Assembly: GCA_964482435.1 (NCBI GenBank)
Contig: CAYZXL010000055.1
Location: 1-31,764 of the forward strand
Direction: 5' to 3'
From: CAYZXL01 sp964482435
GTDB lineage: Bacteria > Auribacterota > JABMQX01
DNA length: 31,764 nucleotides
Part shown: piece by piece, positions 14,878-24,268 of the stretch
Layout of the letters: each line of letters begins with the position of its first letter
Numbering within the stretch: the first letter of the stretch is position 1
Notes under the pieces: model-generated
Databases searched by the model: none
What the model was told of the DNA's origin: nothing
What the model saw: only the letters and a program-made list of their open reading frames with translations
Made by a program: the position numbers and the translations under genes

Positions 14878-16842
14878 CTAAAGTGACCGCAGGGTGCGGA
14901 GGTAGTTTTCGGGGAAGCCGAGGTCACAGGAGCGGCCCTGGACGAGGTAGCCTAAGAAGCCATCCTCTCGTCTCAGACGGTCGAGGCACGGAGTCAACTG
15001 AAATTCCCCGCGGTCGCGGACGTTGCAGGAAATGCTTTCCGCGAGGTGCTCGAAAATTTGGGGTTTCAAGACGTATTGTCCGGAGACCCGCAGGTATTCG
15101 CTGTCCCCCAGACCGTCCACGCGAAGGTTCGTCCTCGCGTAATCAACGCTGGGCTTCTCAGCGAACTCGGTTATCGAAAGAAGCCGCTCTCTGGTCAAAG
15201 CAGACCCGGGCGGAGAAGGAGCGCTGGCCGACGCGGCAGCGTTTCCCTGCCACACCCCGGCGACGACCCCGTACATTTCGACTTCCTCTTCGGATGCCCT
15301 GAGAAGGCCGACGACGCTTGTACCATGCTCATCGAAGACGTTGAGGAGCTGGCGGGCGCACGGCTCATCGGTATCGGAGAAATAGAGGTGGTCGCCGAGC
15401 ATTAGGAGAAATGGCTCGTCGCCAACCCATTCCTTCGCGCAATAAACCGCGTGGCCGAACCCCTCCTGAATCTTCTGCGGGACAAACGTCACCCGGCGGC
15501 CAACTTCCAGGACGTGCTTCGAATATTCGCGGAAGTGGCTTGGGAGTTTGTTGTAATTTTCGACGGAAACCTGCGTGTGGAAAAACGAGGAGAAGGTTTC
15601 CATGTCAGTGTCCTGGACAACGATACAGACTTCCTCGATTCCCGACCTCAGCGCCTCCTCCACAATCATGAAAATCGCGGGCTTGGCGACGCCATCCTTA
15701 TCAACTACGGGGAAAAGCTCTTTCTTCACGGCCTTCGAGGCCGGGAACAAACGCGTCCCGAAACCCGCCGCGGGAATGACAGCCTTTCGAACACGGGTCC
15801 CGGCCCTGATTGTGAGCCTCAGGCATGGCATCTCCAGCTCCTGCTCGATAATCTGTACAGCTTTGTCCTGAGACTCCTTATCCCTGGCGACGAACTGGGC
15901 CGCTCCATCCCCCTGCGACCCGACGCCTTTCCCTCCCCAGATGTAGTCCTGGAGAGGTTTGTGGGAAAGGACGCGGTGGAGCACCGGTGCTGTTAGCTGC
16001 GAGGGGCACGCCGGAGCGACGTGCTGGTCGAAGAGCCGTTGCGCCTCGGACATCAGTTCGCCGACACGCCTTGCGTCACCGTCCACTATTGCTTCTCTGG
16101 CTTTCGCAACAATCTCTCTGTTTGTTGGGCCGAGGTATCTTTGAACGCCCTTCTCCAGCTCTGTATCTGCGAAAGGATAGCAGCGGTTCAGGCGGCCGAG
16201 GATCTCGAGTGTGTCTTTGCCGGCGCAAAGGTCAACGACAATCAGAAAAAGGTCTCGCTTGACCCGAAGCTCGACGACGTCGAGGTGGTCTCCGTCAAAA
16301 ATCATGATGATGGGGCGGTTGCCATAGGCGCAGCCCTGGTCCATTCGCCCGCAACGCGAAGGGGTCAGAACCTCGCCGCGATATGCACATTCCATTTCGC
16401 CGCGGGTGGTCATCTTCAAATCGTAGATTCGATTGAAGGCTCTCGCAGCCAGAACGCAGATTGCGGCGCTGGAGGACAGGCCTTTTTTCACCGGGAGGTC
16501 GGTCCTGTAATTGTCTATCTGGAGGCCGCGGACGTGGTAATGCGTCATCACGTCGTAGGCGACGCCGGCGACGTAGCTGAAGAAGCCACCTTCCCTCGCC
16601 TCCCGCAGCAGAGCCTCTTTCTCCATCGGGACTTCGTGGGGGCCTACTTTTTTCCCCTCAGGAGTTGTCGAGGTGAGGACCAGGCGCGATGGATGCGGCA
16701 GAACTTCCGCGTAGATTCCCTGGTCTGTTCCGCAGATGAGGGTGTAGCCTTTCTCGAGCGCTGAGTTCGTTCGACGGTGCCCCCCCGCCCAGTCGGAGTG
16801 CTCGCCGAAAAGACATATTCGACCCGGAACAAATAGCTTCAT
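14878..16842 (-). CDS. Fusion: GHMP sugar kinase + GalU-type nucleotidyltransferase
   Basis: 654-aa two-domain protein. Residues 1-345 are a GHMP kinase: G-R-I-C-L-F-G-E-H-S-D-W-A-G-G (7-21, sugar-binding signature of the galactokinase type), the phosphate loop K-K-G-L-S-S-S-A-A (119-127), and the third motif G-K-G-V-G-S-Q-G-D-G-A. Residues 352-654 are a UTP:sugar-1-phosphate uridylyltransferase: A-A-G-F-G-T-R-L-F-P-A-S-K (358-370) with K-E-L-F-P, then G-F-G-H-A-V-Y-C-A and L-G-D-H-L. Together they would phosphorylate a free sugar at C1 and convert it to a nucleotide sugar. The substrate is not readable. The order is the reverse of the fucokinase/GDP-fucose pyrophosphorylase Fkp. ATG 16842 has AGGAG eight bases upstream. 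Confidence 0.9.
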   Translation of the reverse strand: MKLFVPGRICLFGEHSDWAGGHRRTNSALEKGYTLICGTDQGIYAEVLPHPSRLVLTSTTPEGKKVGPHEVPMEKEALLREAREGGFFSYVAGVAYDVMTHYHVRGLQIDNYRTDLPVKKGLSSSAAICVLAARAFNRIYDLKMTTRGEMECAYRGEVLTPSRCGRMDQGCAYGNRPIIMIFDGDHLDVVELRVKRDLFLIVVDLCAGKDTLEILGRLNRCYPFADTELEKGVQRYLGPTNREIVAKAREAIVDGDARRVGELMSEAQRLFDQHVAPACPSQLTAPVLHRVLSHKPLQDYIWGGKGVGSQGDGAAQFVARDKESQDKAVQIIEQELEMPCLRLTIRAGTRVRKAVIPAAGFGTRLFPASKAVKKELFPVVDKDGVAKPAIFMIVEEALRSGIEEVCIVVQDTDMETFSSFFHTQVSVENYNKLPSHFREYSKHVLEVGRRVTFVPQKIQEGFGHAVYCAKEWVGDEPFLLMLGDHLYFSDTDEPCARQLLNVFDEHGTSVVGLLRASEEEVEMYGVVAGVWQGNAAASASAPSPPGSALTRERLLSITEFAEKPSVDYARTNLRVDGLGDSEYLRVSGQYVLKPQIFEHLAESISCNVRDRGEFQLTPCLDRLRREDGFLGYLVQGRSCDLGFPENYLRTLRSL

Positions 16843-17120
16843 GGCATCTTCTCCTGGTTGCCGAGAAAGGGCATCTTGCGCCTTCTTCGCAGGATTCCAG
16901 TGCGGGCAATTCCCGCCAAGAGTTCAGTTCAGGGGCAGTAGAATGATACCATTACCCCACCACGCCCGCATAGCTGAAGTTAAGGTTACGCCCGGTCGGC
17001 TGCGTCAGCCGTGAAGTCTCACAGCCACCGAACATAATGCTTGACAAGAGCATCTCTGAGCGAGCAAGAAGAGAGTCGCAGGGAACTCCCACCTCAAAAC
17101 GAATGATAGGAGCGGCAAAA

Positions 17121-18548
17121 GTGAGAAACGTTTCTGGCATAGTGGGTGCGCTGTTGGCAATCTGTATTTCGCAGGGAATCTCCGCCGCGACGTGGTACGT
17201 GGACTACTCTGTTTCCGCGTCTGGCGACGGGACTTCGTGGGAAACGGCGATCAAGGAAATACAGGAAGGGATAGACAAAGCCACCCACGGCGATACGGTC
17301 ATCGTCGCGGAAGGGACCTACGTCGAGAACGTTAAGTTCAACGGAAAGAACATCGTCCTCACGAGCACGGATCCCCTCGATCCCACCGTCGTCGCAAAGA
17401 CTATCATTGATGGCAACCAGGCCGGCTCGGTCGTGACCTTCTCAGGCACAGAAAATGGAACCTGCGCTTTGTTGGGGTTTACGATTCAAAACGGCTACCT
17501 TCTCCCATCCTGGGACGACCCTCCTATCGGCGGCATTTGCGGCGGAACCCCGGATAGCCATACCCACGCCACGATCATGAGTAATAGGATCATCCAGGGT
17601 TTGGGCAGTGGGTTAGCTAATTGCGATGGACTGGTCCGAAATAGCACGATCAGCCAGAACTCGGCGGGTGAGGGTGGGGGCCTTTTCTGCTGCAATGGGT
17701 TGATCGAAAACAACGTTATCTCCGACAACTCGGCTGAGGCTGGAGGTGGCCTGATTTGGTGCCATGGGGTGATCCGCAATAATGTCATCGCGGACAACTG
17801 GGCGATGCTGGGGGGAGGACTCTTCGCCTGCCATGGCACGATTCGGAACAATTTGATTGCGTGCAACGGTACCTACTACGGCGATGGCGGAGGCCTGTGC
17901 TCATGCGGGGGCACGGCAGAGAACAACACCATCGTTCACAACACAGCAAACGGGCCCCCGGACGATCCCGGGCGCGGAGGCGGCTTGTCCAATTGCCATG
18001 GGACCATTCGGGACTGCATCATCTGGAGTAACGATGCGGCACAAGCAGCACAGCTCTACGAATCGAGCCGGCCGGTGCACTCATGCATTGAGGGGGGTAG
18101 CGCCGGCGACGGCAACATCTCGAGCGATCCGGATTTCGTTGATTTCGACGGACCTGACAACAAATACTGGACCTGGGAAGACAATAACTGGCGACTGTCA
18201 GCCAGCTCGGCCTGCATCGACAAGGGCGCAAATGAGGAATGGATGGAAGACGCGGTGGATTTGGATGACAATCCACGGATCTGGGGCGGCACAGTGGACG
18301 TGGGCGCGTACGAATACGGCTCGTGGCCGTTCAAGATTCTGCAACTCAGCCAGGTCCAGGGCGGCGGGGCTTTCCTCACCTGGAAGACCCGGCCGGGAGA
18401 CGATTACATCGTATGGTGGTGTCACGACCTCGTCGCGGGTGGATGGACCAGGGAGGACGCGACAATCCCATCCGGGGGCGAGCAGACCACCTGGAGCGAC
18501 CCGGACACAGCGTCTGCGTTCAAGTTCTACAGAATCCAGATCAAGTGA
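17121..18548 (+). CDS. Secreted right-handed beta-helix repeat protein
   Basis: 475 aa from GTG 17121, which has AGGAG eight bases upstream and gives a clean signal peptide (about 1-22, cut near I-S-A-A); upstream ATGs lack ribosome binding sites. A DUF1565-like start (T-W-Y-V-D ... I-Q-E-G-I-D-K-A-T-H-G-D-T-V-I-V-A-E-G-T-Y) leads into six or so coils of about 23 residues with the pattern G-x-I-x-N-N-x-I-x-x-N-x-A-x-x-G-G-G-L-x-x-C. The protein ends in a beta-rich domain. Such proteins are exported polysaccharide-binding, lyase-like or surface proteins; no catalytic residues can be assigned. It is divergent from the kinase fusion, with about 280 bp between them. Confidence 0.88.
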   Translation: MRNVSGIVGALLAICISQGISAATWYVDYSVSASGDGTSWETAIKEIQEGIDKATHGDTVIVAEGTYVENVKFNGKNIVLTSTDPLDPTVVAKTIIDGNQAGSVVTFSGTENGTCALLGFTIQNGYLLPSWDDPPIGGICGGTPDSHTHATIMSNRIIQGLGSGLANCDGLVRNSTISQNSAGEGGGLFCCNGLIENNVISDNSAEAGGGLIWCHGVIRNNVIADNWAMLGGGLFACHGTIRNNLIACNGTYYGDGGGLCSCGGTAENNTIVHNTANGPPDDPGRGGGLSNCHGTIRDCIIWSNDAAQAAQLYESSRPVHSCIEGGSAGDGNISSDPDFVDFDGPDNKYWTWEDNNWRLSASSACIDKGANEEWMEDAVDLDDNPRIWGGTVDVGAYEYGSWPFKILQLSQVQGGGAFLTWKTRPGDDYIVWWCHDLVAGGWTREDATIPSGGEQTTWSDPDTASAFKFYRIQIK

Positions 18549-19042
18549 GAGGTAGGCCACCCGATTTTCCCCACCAGACACTGCCGGTGGGGGCGCTCCG
18601 CTTTCGTGGTGACAAGGCGCTCCTATCCACAGTCGTAAATCGCCTCCGGCCGGAGGAGGCCAGCACTCCCTTCCGCCGCCAAAAACCGTCAGCATGTAGG
18701 GCCTCAGTCTCGAGCGGACTCACCGCAGAGCACGCAGAGGGCTCAGAGGCGTGTGAGACAAGAAGAACAGGATTTTCAGGATTATCCGGTCCATCCTGTT
18801 ATCCTGTGGAAATCCTGGCTTCTTTTCTGCCATGTCTGCCGCCCGGAAGTGACGGGATTTTTCAGCATGAAACTTTTCGTTGAAAGAGAAAGGGTGTCTG
18901 TGTTAGTCGTTTGGCGGGTCGCAGGCGGCTCAAGGGCTCTCTCGGAGCCGATACGCTACAACTGCTTCGACGGAAAACTGCCCGTCAGAAATAGACTTGA
19001 GACAGGAGGCGCGAGCAACAGGCAGTCTGTCAGGAGGAGAAA
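18549..19042 (+). other. Intergenic region with repeats
   Basis: 494 bp with no convincing gene. It holds a repeat block at 18722-18820 and a GC-rich stretch with CTCCGGCCGGAG at 18651-18662. A GGAGGAG just before 19043 serves the glycoside hydrolase gene. Confidence 0.6.
18722..18820. repeat. Intergenic inverted repeat block (CAGAG / CAGGATT type)
   Basis: One part is ACCGCAGAGCACGCAGAG and its continuation. A second part has ACAGGAT-type units at 18768-18790 facing ATCCTGT-type units at 18796-18818, forming a long imperfect palindrome. Related blocks lie in the later gaps at 20636, 21003, 24144 and 26135. Confidence 0.65.
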
Positions 19043-20581
19043 ATGAGGAAAGCGTGGTACTCTGCAATCCTTTGCTTCTCGATTATTGTCGCCACGGCTT
19101 CCTTCGCCGGGGCGGAAACTCCCGTCGGCAACCTGAAAATCTCATCCACAAAGGCCGGAAATGTCTTTTCCGACGGCGAGCAGGTCAGCTTCATGCTTAC
19201 GGCGGAGAACCTTCCCAGCGGGGGTGAATTGAAGGTTGAGTCACTGGACTTCGACGGGAAGGTTGCGGCGTCGGCGACGAAAAGTCGCTACGGCGGCGGG
19301 AGAGCGGTGGCGGATGTGAGCTTCGGCGCTCAGCAAATCGGGTACTATCTCGTCCGGGCGAAAGTCGCGAGTGAAGGGAAGAGCATCTCCGAAGCAGAGA
19401 GCAGTTACGCCGTCATCGTCGGGCCGGAGAAGCGAACGCGCAGGGAGTCATCTCCCTTCGCAATGGATGTTGCGGCGAGCTGGTTCTTCAAAAACGAGAA
19501 GGATTTGAAAACGGTTTGCGAGCTTCTGCGGCTGGCTGGTATCTCCTGCGTCCGTGACCGGATGGCGTGGTCGGGGATTGAGCCGTCGAAAGGGACGTAT
19601 CGGTGGGGATGGTATGACCAGAGCGCGACAATCCAGCACGATTCCGGGCTGACTATTTACCAGATAACTCACGACTGCCCGACATGGGCTTCCGGGAAAA
19701 CGGACCGTCGCTGTCCGCCTAAGGACCCGGCTGACATGGGGAGTTTCTTCCGGAACGTGGTTGCTCGTTTCAAGGACAGGGTGAAATACTGGGAAATCTG
19801 GAACGAGGCAGACATCAAGACCTTTTACATCGGAACGCCGGAGGAATACGCCTCTTGCCTGAAAGAGACGTACCGGCAGATAAAGGAGGCGGACCCGGAG
19901 GCGAAAGTCCTTGTCTGCTCGTTTGCTCTTGCGCCGGGGGAATTCGCCGAAAAGATTTTTGAAGCGGGAATCTCCGATTCCTTTGACATCTACAACGTGC
20001 ATTACTACGGCGACCCGCAAGGGGTGGTGCATCGCTTGACAAACCACAAGAAATTCATGGAGAAGCACGGCATTCGCAAGCCGATATGGGTCACGGAGAT
20101 GGGGGCGATGCATCACAAGGATAGGGGAGACAGTGGGACCTTGAGGAACGAAGCGAGCTACTTAGTCAAAGCCTACGTTTATGGCTTGGCGAATGGAGCA
20201 GAGCGATTCTTCTATTTCATCTTCACCGACTTCACGGAAGAGGAGAGGAATTTCGGGACGGTGAACAGGGATCTCACGCCGCGGCCGGCGTACGTCGCCC
20301 TGTGCAATCTCACGCATTTTCTTGGCGAAGGGAAATTTCTGAGAACGGGCGATGAGACCGACGAGAACGTCGAATACCACATCTTTCAGGATGGTGACCG
20401 GGAAGCCGCCGTGCTCTGGGTGAAGGAGGGAGCGGCAAGGAGCTTTCGGACAAAAGGACCGAAGGTCGCAGAAGCGGTTGATGTCATAGGACGGAGCATT
20501 CCTTTCAGGAACTTCGACGACGGAACATTTGAGGTTCAGGTCGGACCGGAGCCCGTGATTCTGAAAGGGTCGCCGAGGTGA
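19043..20581 (+). CDS. Secreted TIM-barrel glycoside hydrolase (clan A, GH39-like)
   Basis: 512 aa with a signal peptide (about 1-24, cut after F-A-G-A). Residues about 28-128 look like a beta-sandwich. The rest is a (beta/alpha)8 barrel with the two clan GH-A glutamates: acid/base E255 in I-W-N-E-A-D and nucleophile E352 in W-V-T-E-M-G, plus H320 in N-V-H-Y-Y-G. Retaining hydrolysis of a beta-linked polysaccharide or glycoside outside the cell is expected; GH39 or a GH5-related family are the nearest by pattern and the substrate is unknown. GGAGGAGAAA precedes the ATG. It is followed by repeats and then an SSS transporter, suggesting hydrolysis followed by uptake. Confidence 0.85.
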   Translation: MRKAWYSAILCFSIIVATASFAGAETPVGNLKISSTKAGNVFSDGEQVSFMLTAENLPSGGELKVESLDFDGKVAASATKSRYGGGRAVADVSFGAQQIGYYLVRAKVASEGKSISEAESSYAVIVGPEKRTRRESSPFAMDVAASWFFKNEKDLKTVCELLRLAGISCVRDRMAWSGIEPSKGTYRWGWYDQSATIQHDSGLTIYQITHDCPTWASGKTDRRCPPKDPADMGSFFRNVVARFKDRVKYWEIWNEADIKTFYIGTPEEYASCLKETYRQIKEADPEAKVLVCSFALAPGEFAEKIFEAGISDSFDIYNVHYYGDPQGVVHRLTNHKKFMEKHGIRKPIWVTEMGAMHHKDRGDSGTLRNEASYLVKAYVYGLANGAERFFYFIFTDFTEEERNFGTVNRDLTPRPAYVALCNLTHFLGEGKFLRTGDETDENVEYHIFQDGDREAAVLWVKEGAARSFRTKGPKVAEAVDVIGRSIPFRNFDDGTFEVQVGPEPVILKGSPR

Positions 20582-21219
20582 GACTCAATGCCCCACTCAT
20601 GGGCAGCAGGCCGCACTCCTCAGCGCGCAAGGAATGAACCGCAGGTGAACGCAGATGGACGCGGGTCGCACAGAGAGGACACCGCATCAGCTACGAGAGG
20701 GTGGGCCTGTTGGGTGTGTCTCCCCCGAGAGTCAGAGGTTACGGTGAAAGCGACCATGCTTTGGGACAAGCGCGGCCCGGGCGGACGGTGTTCGCCGGTA
20801 CCGAAGGGTCATTCTGCTGGCGAGGACTTGTTCGCTCGGGCCGGTTTTCGTGAGAGAGGAAGGAGACGGAGACCGTCTGCGCCTGGGCGATGATGGGCAA
20901 GCCGCAATCGGTACCGCAGTCCTTCATGAGCTTCGTTCACCCGGAGACCATGAAAATCGAGTCTGCGTCGCGCCAATCCTTGGTGCACATTTGGATTGTC
21001 TGCTCTCTCGCCAAGACGCCAAGGACGCCAAGAGTTCGCGGAGCTTGCTCCTCTGCGGCCTTCGCGGCTTTGCGAGAGGCGTCCCTGCCCCCTGCGTGGC
21101 GGTAATTGTCAGGGCGGAGGCTGCGGAGAGCGCAGAGAGGCTTGATTTCATCGCGGCTTGAGGAAGCCGCAGCGCGCGATGTCGTCCACATTTTCAGATC
21201 GTCAGACGGTCGGACAACT
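20582..21219 (+). other. Intergenic region with two repeat blocks
   Basis: 638 bp without a supported gene. Repeat-like sequence lies at about 20636-20690 (CCGCAGGTGAACGCAGATGG type), 21003-21082 and 21109-21145. Short frames through it have no ribosome binding site and follow the repeat sequence. Confidence 0.6.
21003..21082. repeat. Intergenic inverted repeat (CGCCAAGACGCCAAGG type)
   Basis: CTCTCGCCAAGACGCCAAGG at the left faces a GC-rich CTTCGCGGCTTTGCGAGAG at the right, giving an imperfect hairpin of about 80 bp. A shorter CGGAGAGCGCAGAGAGG unit follows at about 21119. Confidence 0.6.
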
Positions 21220-22755
21220 GTGACACTGACAGTCATTGACACAACCATCGTTTTTTTCTATATGGCAGGCATGCTTGCCCTCGGGGCGATCCTCGGGAAA
21301 TATGTCCGGTCGGCGAAGGACTACTTCCTTGCAGGGAGACTTCTTCCATGGTGGGCGATAGGGATGTCCGTCGTCGCCACCGACATCGGGGCTTACGATT
21401 TCGTCGGGGCTTCGGGAGGAGCGTACCGATACGGTCTGGTCCTGGCGAACTTCGACTTGATCGGGTGCATCCCGGGGATGATTTTAGCAGCCTTCATTTT
21501 CGTTCCGTACTACTGGCGGGCGGGGGTCTATACGATTCCCGAATACCTCGGACGGCGATATAACGATTATGTCCGCGCCGTGGAGGCTATCCTCTGGGGC
21601 GTTTTCATGATTTGCAACTTAGGGATTTTCCTGTGGACGAGCGCAGTGATGCTCAAGCCGCTCATGGGATGGAGCGAGTGGACGTCCATCCTCGTGACGG
21701 CTGCCGTGGTGGGAATCTATACGGTTTCGGGCGGTCTTTCGGCAGTGGTGATAACGGACGTGGTGCAGTTCATTATCATGTACGTGGGAGGGGCAGCCCT
21801 GGTGGTCCTGGGGTTATGGAAGGTTGGCGGCTGGTCGGGGCTCGTCGAGAAAGTTCACTCGCTTGGTCCACAGTACGCCGACCATTTCAAGCTTTTTCTT
21901 CCGGTTGACACCAAAAGCCCCTACCCCTGGACGGGGATAATGTTAGGGCTGACGGTGGTCCTCGCTACGGCTTACTGGATAGGAAATCAGGCAATCATCC
22001 AGAGGACGCTGGGTGCGAGAAGCGAATGGGACGCGAAAGCAGGGATGGTGTGGGGCGCGGTCATGAAGCTTTTCATCCCGGTCTTCATCGTCTTTCCAGG
22101 TCTGATAGCTCTGGCGCTGTACCCAGGACTGAAGAATCCGGATGAGGCTCTGCCGACGCTGGTGAGGGAACTTTTGCCGCCGGGATTGATGGGGCTTGTA
22201 TTCGCGGCGTTCTTCGCGGCGCTGATGTCGAGCGTTGACTCGTACCTCAATTCCGCTGCGACGCTGTGGACGAAGGACGTCTATCAGCGATTCATCCGGA
22301 AAGACGCCCCCGATAAGCACTATCTCGTCTTAGGGAGGATTCTGACAATCGTGTTCGTTCTTCTGGCGGTGGGATTCGCGCCGGTAACAAACAAATTCCC
22401 CGGCATCTATGTGGCGATGCAGACGCTCCTTTCGTTTTTCCAGGGGCCAACTCTGGCAATTCTGCTTTTAGGAATGCTCTGGCGAAGAACCACCCAATGG
22501 GGAGGATTAGCAGGACTGATTTCCGGCGTGGCAATTTCAGCCAGTCTGTTCGCGATCCAGAAGCGGATTTTCGTGTGCGAGAATCCGTTTCTTTACATAG
22601 CCTGGTGGTCGTTTGTCGGCTCGCTTGTCGTTACGACGGCGGTGAGCCTTTTCACGAGACCACATTCGCTTGAGAAGCTTCACGGGCTTGTCTATGGGCT
22701 GGTGATGAAGGACAAGGGAATTCAGGAGGTTCTGAAGCAGAGAGCTGAGGGATAG
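21220..22755 (+). CDS. SSS/SLC5 family Na+/solute symporter
   Basis: About 511 aa with 13 or so membrane helices. The SGLT-like signature M-S-S-V-D-S-Y-L-N-S-A-A-T-L-W-T-K-D-V-Y is clear, and F-L-A-G-R-x-L-P-W-W follows helix 1 as in the family. It imports a sugar or related organic solute with Na+; the substrate is not readable. The start is uncertain: GTG 21220 places the first helix near the N-terminus, while an ATG at 21106 would add 38 residues from repeat DNA. It is followed after 3 bp by the membrane protein at 22759, one operon. It lies downstream of a secreted glycoside hydrolase. Confidence 0.9.
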   Translation: MTLTVIDTTIVFFYMAGMLALGAILGKYVRSAKDYFLAGRLLPWWAIGMSVVATDIGAYDFVGASGGAYRYGLVLANFDLIGCIPGMILAAFIFVPYYWRAGVYTIPEYLGRRYNDYVRAVEAILWGVFMICNLGIFLWTSAVMLKPLMGWSEWTSILVTAAVVGIYTVSGGLSAVVITDVVQFIIMYVGGAALVVLGLWKVGGWSGLVEKVHSLGPQYADHFKLFLPVDTKSPYPWTGIMLGLTVVLATAYWIGNQAIIQRTLGARSEWDAKAGMVWGAVMKLFIPVFIVFPGLIALALYPGLKNPDEALPTLVRELLPPGLMGLVFAAFFAALMSSVDSYLNSAATLWTKDVYQRFIRKDAPDKHYLVLGRILTIVFVLLAVGFAPVTNKFPGIYVAMQTLLSFFQGPTLAILLLGMLWRRTTQWGGLAGLISGVAISASLFAIQKRIFVCENPFLYIAWWSFVGSLVVTTAVSLFTRPHSLEKLHGLVYGLVMKDKGIQEVLKQRAEG

Positions 22756-22758
22756 ACG

Positions 22759-23433
22759 ATGGACAGTCGCGTGCCAAATGGAAAAGCTTCGATGCCGCAG
22801 CAGGAGATAAAAGTCCTGGACGCTATGGGAGGCTTTCTGTTGTTTTTCGGATTGCTTCTGTTGATTCCGGCGGCCACTGCTGAGGAAGTCAGCGAGCGTG
22901 TGACGGACCTCGCCTCGGCGATAGTCCTTCTCGCAATTGGCGGGGGGATGTTCTGGCGTGGGGTAGCTGGACGAGGAAAGGCGTGGGTGCGGACAGTGGT
23001 TATGTTCGCGGTCTTGATGGCCATTTCGGTGCTCATTGCATTGTGCGTTTCGCTTTTCACGCCAAAGGCTCCCGCGAAAGCGCCACCCGGAAAGACACCC
23101 CAGGAAGCCGCGGCTTCGGAAAAGGCCCCGGAGGCGGGGGAAAGCGCCATCGGCGAAAAAAGTCCCAAAAAAGAACAGGACTACCCGGTTCTCATCACCG
23201 TTCTTCGGCAAGCCGGCTTTGCCATGAGGCGTGTCGTCGAGGGCATTCCGCTGAGGGCGGTGAAAATATTCGCGGCGGTTGGCTTCTCACTCATCGCTCT
23301 GGTGGTCTGGCTCGTTCGGCGGGAGACGGTCTTTGAAGGCACGACAGAAAGAGGATGGTGGCGAGACGTTCGCGTGTGGACGGCGGTCGCAATGGCCGCG
23401 CTAATAATCATCTATCTTCTCCTCGGCACGTGA
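22759..23433 (+). CDS. Unknown multi-pass membrane protein
   Basis: 224 aa with five hydrophobic helices at about 24-40, 51-67, 78-100, 168-187 and 205-223. A Lys/Pro/Glu-rich soluble linker of about 40 residues separates helices three and four. The ATG has GAGGG seven bases upstream and follows the transporter stop by 3 bp, so it is co-translated with it. No family recognised; an accessory role to the symporter is only a guess from position. Confidence 0.75.
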   Translation: MDSRVPNGKASMPQQEIKVLDAMGGFLLFFGLLLLIPAATAEEVSERVTDLASAIVLLAIGGGMFWRGVAGRGKAWVRTVVMFAVLMAISVLIALCVSLFTPKAPAKAPPGKTPQEAAASEKAPEAGESAIGEKSPKKEQDYPVLITVLRQAGFAMRRVVEGIPLRAVKIFAAVGFSLIALVVWLVRRETVFEGTTERGWWRDVRVWTAVAMAALIIIYLLLGT

Positions 23434-23485
23434 AGACTGGCTCAGCGGCGGTCGGAAGTCAGCGTGTCCGTCGAAGGAAAGAACC

Positions 23486-24082
23486 GTGAAATTCGTTCTG
23501 CCGACAATTTCTGCGGAGGAAGCGAGAAAGATTTTGAGCCGGCGGGCCCGGTTCTCGCTGCGGCGCAAACGGGAGATGAAGAAGATGGAGCTTCTCTGTC
23601 TGCCCCACTATCTCCATGCGGTCATTATCTCGCAGGAGAATGGAGAACGCGAGGTGCCGACCTGCACGGATGGAATCTCCTCCGGCTTTTCGTTTTTCGA
23701 CGGAAGGCAACTCACGTTTTCCGACGAGGCTCCCGGGATGTTCCTGGATTTTGTGGTCTCGGAGGAGGAATCCGAGAAGGCGTGCCTGGAGAATTTTCGC
23801 TGGCATCTGGTGCACCATGTACTCCGACGGAGAGTCAGGGCTTCGCTCAAGGAGATTCGCTCGACGGAGGCGATTCAATATCCGTACTGGGTAGCCTATT
23901 TCAAGACGCGTCGCGGATATGATTTCCGGGCGGCGGACGCCGTGACGGGCGCGATTCAGGGACCGCGGATGAGGAAGGTTTTCTTGACAGCTTTTTCACA
24001 TGGAGCGGCCACAGCTCTGGGTTCGCAGCGCGAGGCTCAAGTCGCCGCGGCAGGGTGTTCGTCTCCGCGGGCAGGAAGGTAA
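23486..24082 (+). CDS. Unknown 198-aa protein
   Basis: Starts at GTG 23486 with AAGGA seven bases upstream. The N-terminus is basic (R-R-A-R-F-S-L-R-R-K-R-E), followed by a mixed region with L-P-H-Y-L-H-A-V-I and a conserved-looking end, Y-P-Y-W-V-A-Y-F-K-T-R-R-G-Y-D-F-R-A-A-D-A-V-T-G. No membrane helix or signal peptide is visible. I do not recognise the family. The last 28 residues (from about 24000) are Ala/Ser-rich and merge into repeat-like DNA, so the original C-terminus may have ended earlier. It follows the membrane protein by 52 bp. Confidence 0.65.
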   Translation: MKFVLPTISAEEARKILSRRARFSLRRKREMKKMELLCLPHYLHAVIISQENGEREVPTCTDGISSGFSFFDGRQLTFSDEAPGMFLDFVVSEEESEKACLENFRWHLVHHVLRRRVRASLKEIRSTEAIQYPYWVAYFKTRRGYDFRAADAVTGAIQGPRMRKVFLTAFSHGAATALGSQREAQVAAAGCSSPRAGR

Positions 24083-24143
24083 TGCCTCAGCCATCGGCTT
24101 GAGAGATCCTGGATGGTCTCGACGCTGGGCAGCAGAAATATTG

Positions 24144-24225
24144 AACCGCAGAGCCCGCGGAGCTGGCAGAGGGTCGAACCTGAGGTCCTGTTCATTCTCT
24201 GCGCTCCCTGTGTTCTCTGGGGTGA
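24144..24225. repeat. Intergenic inverted repeat (CCGCAGAG ... CTCTGCG type)
   Basis: ACCGCAGAGCCCGCGGAG at the left faces CTCTGCGCTCCCTGTG and TTCTCTGGGGT at the right, an imperfect palindrome of about 80 bp in the gap before the second transporter. It is related to the block at 18722. Confidence 0.65.
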
Positions 24226-24268
24226 GTCCCCCGGAAACTGAGAAACCAGGCAAGAAGGAGGTGCGAAA

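Noticed and set aside
18541..18723. 60-aa minus-strand ORF downstream of the beta-helix gene
   Set aside because: Arg/Ser-rich translation of intergenic repeat-like DNA without a ribosome binding site.
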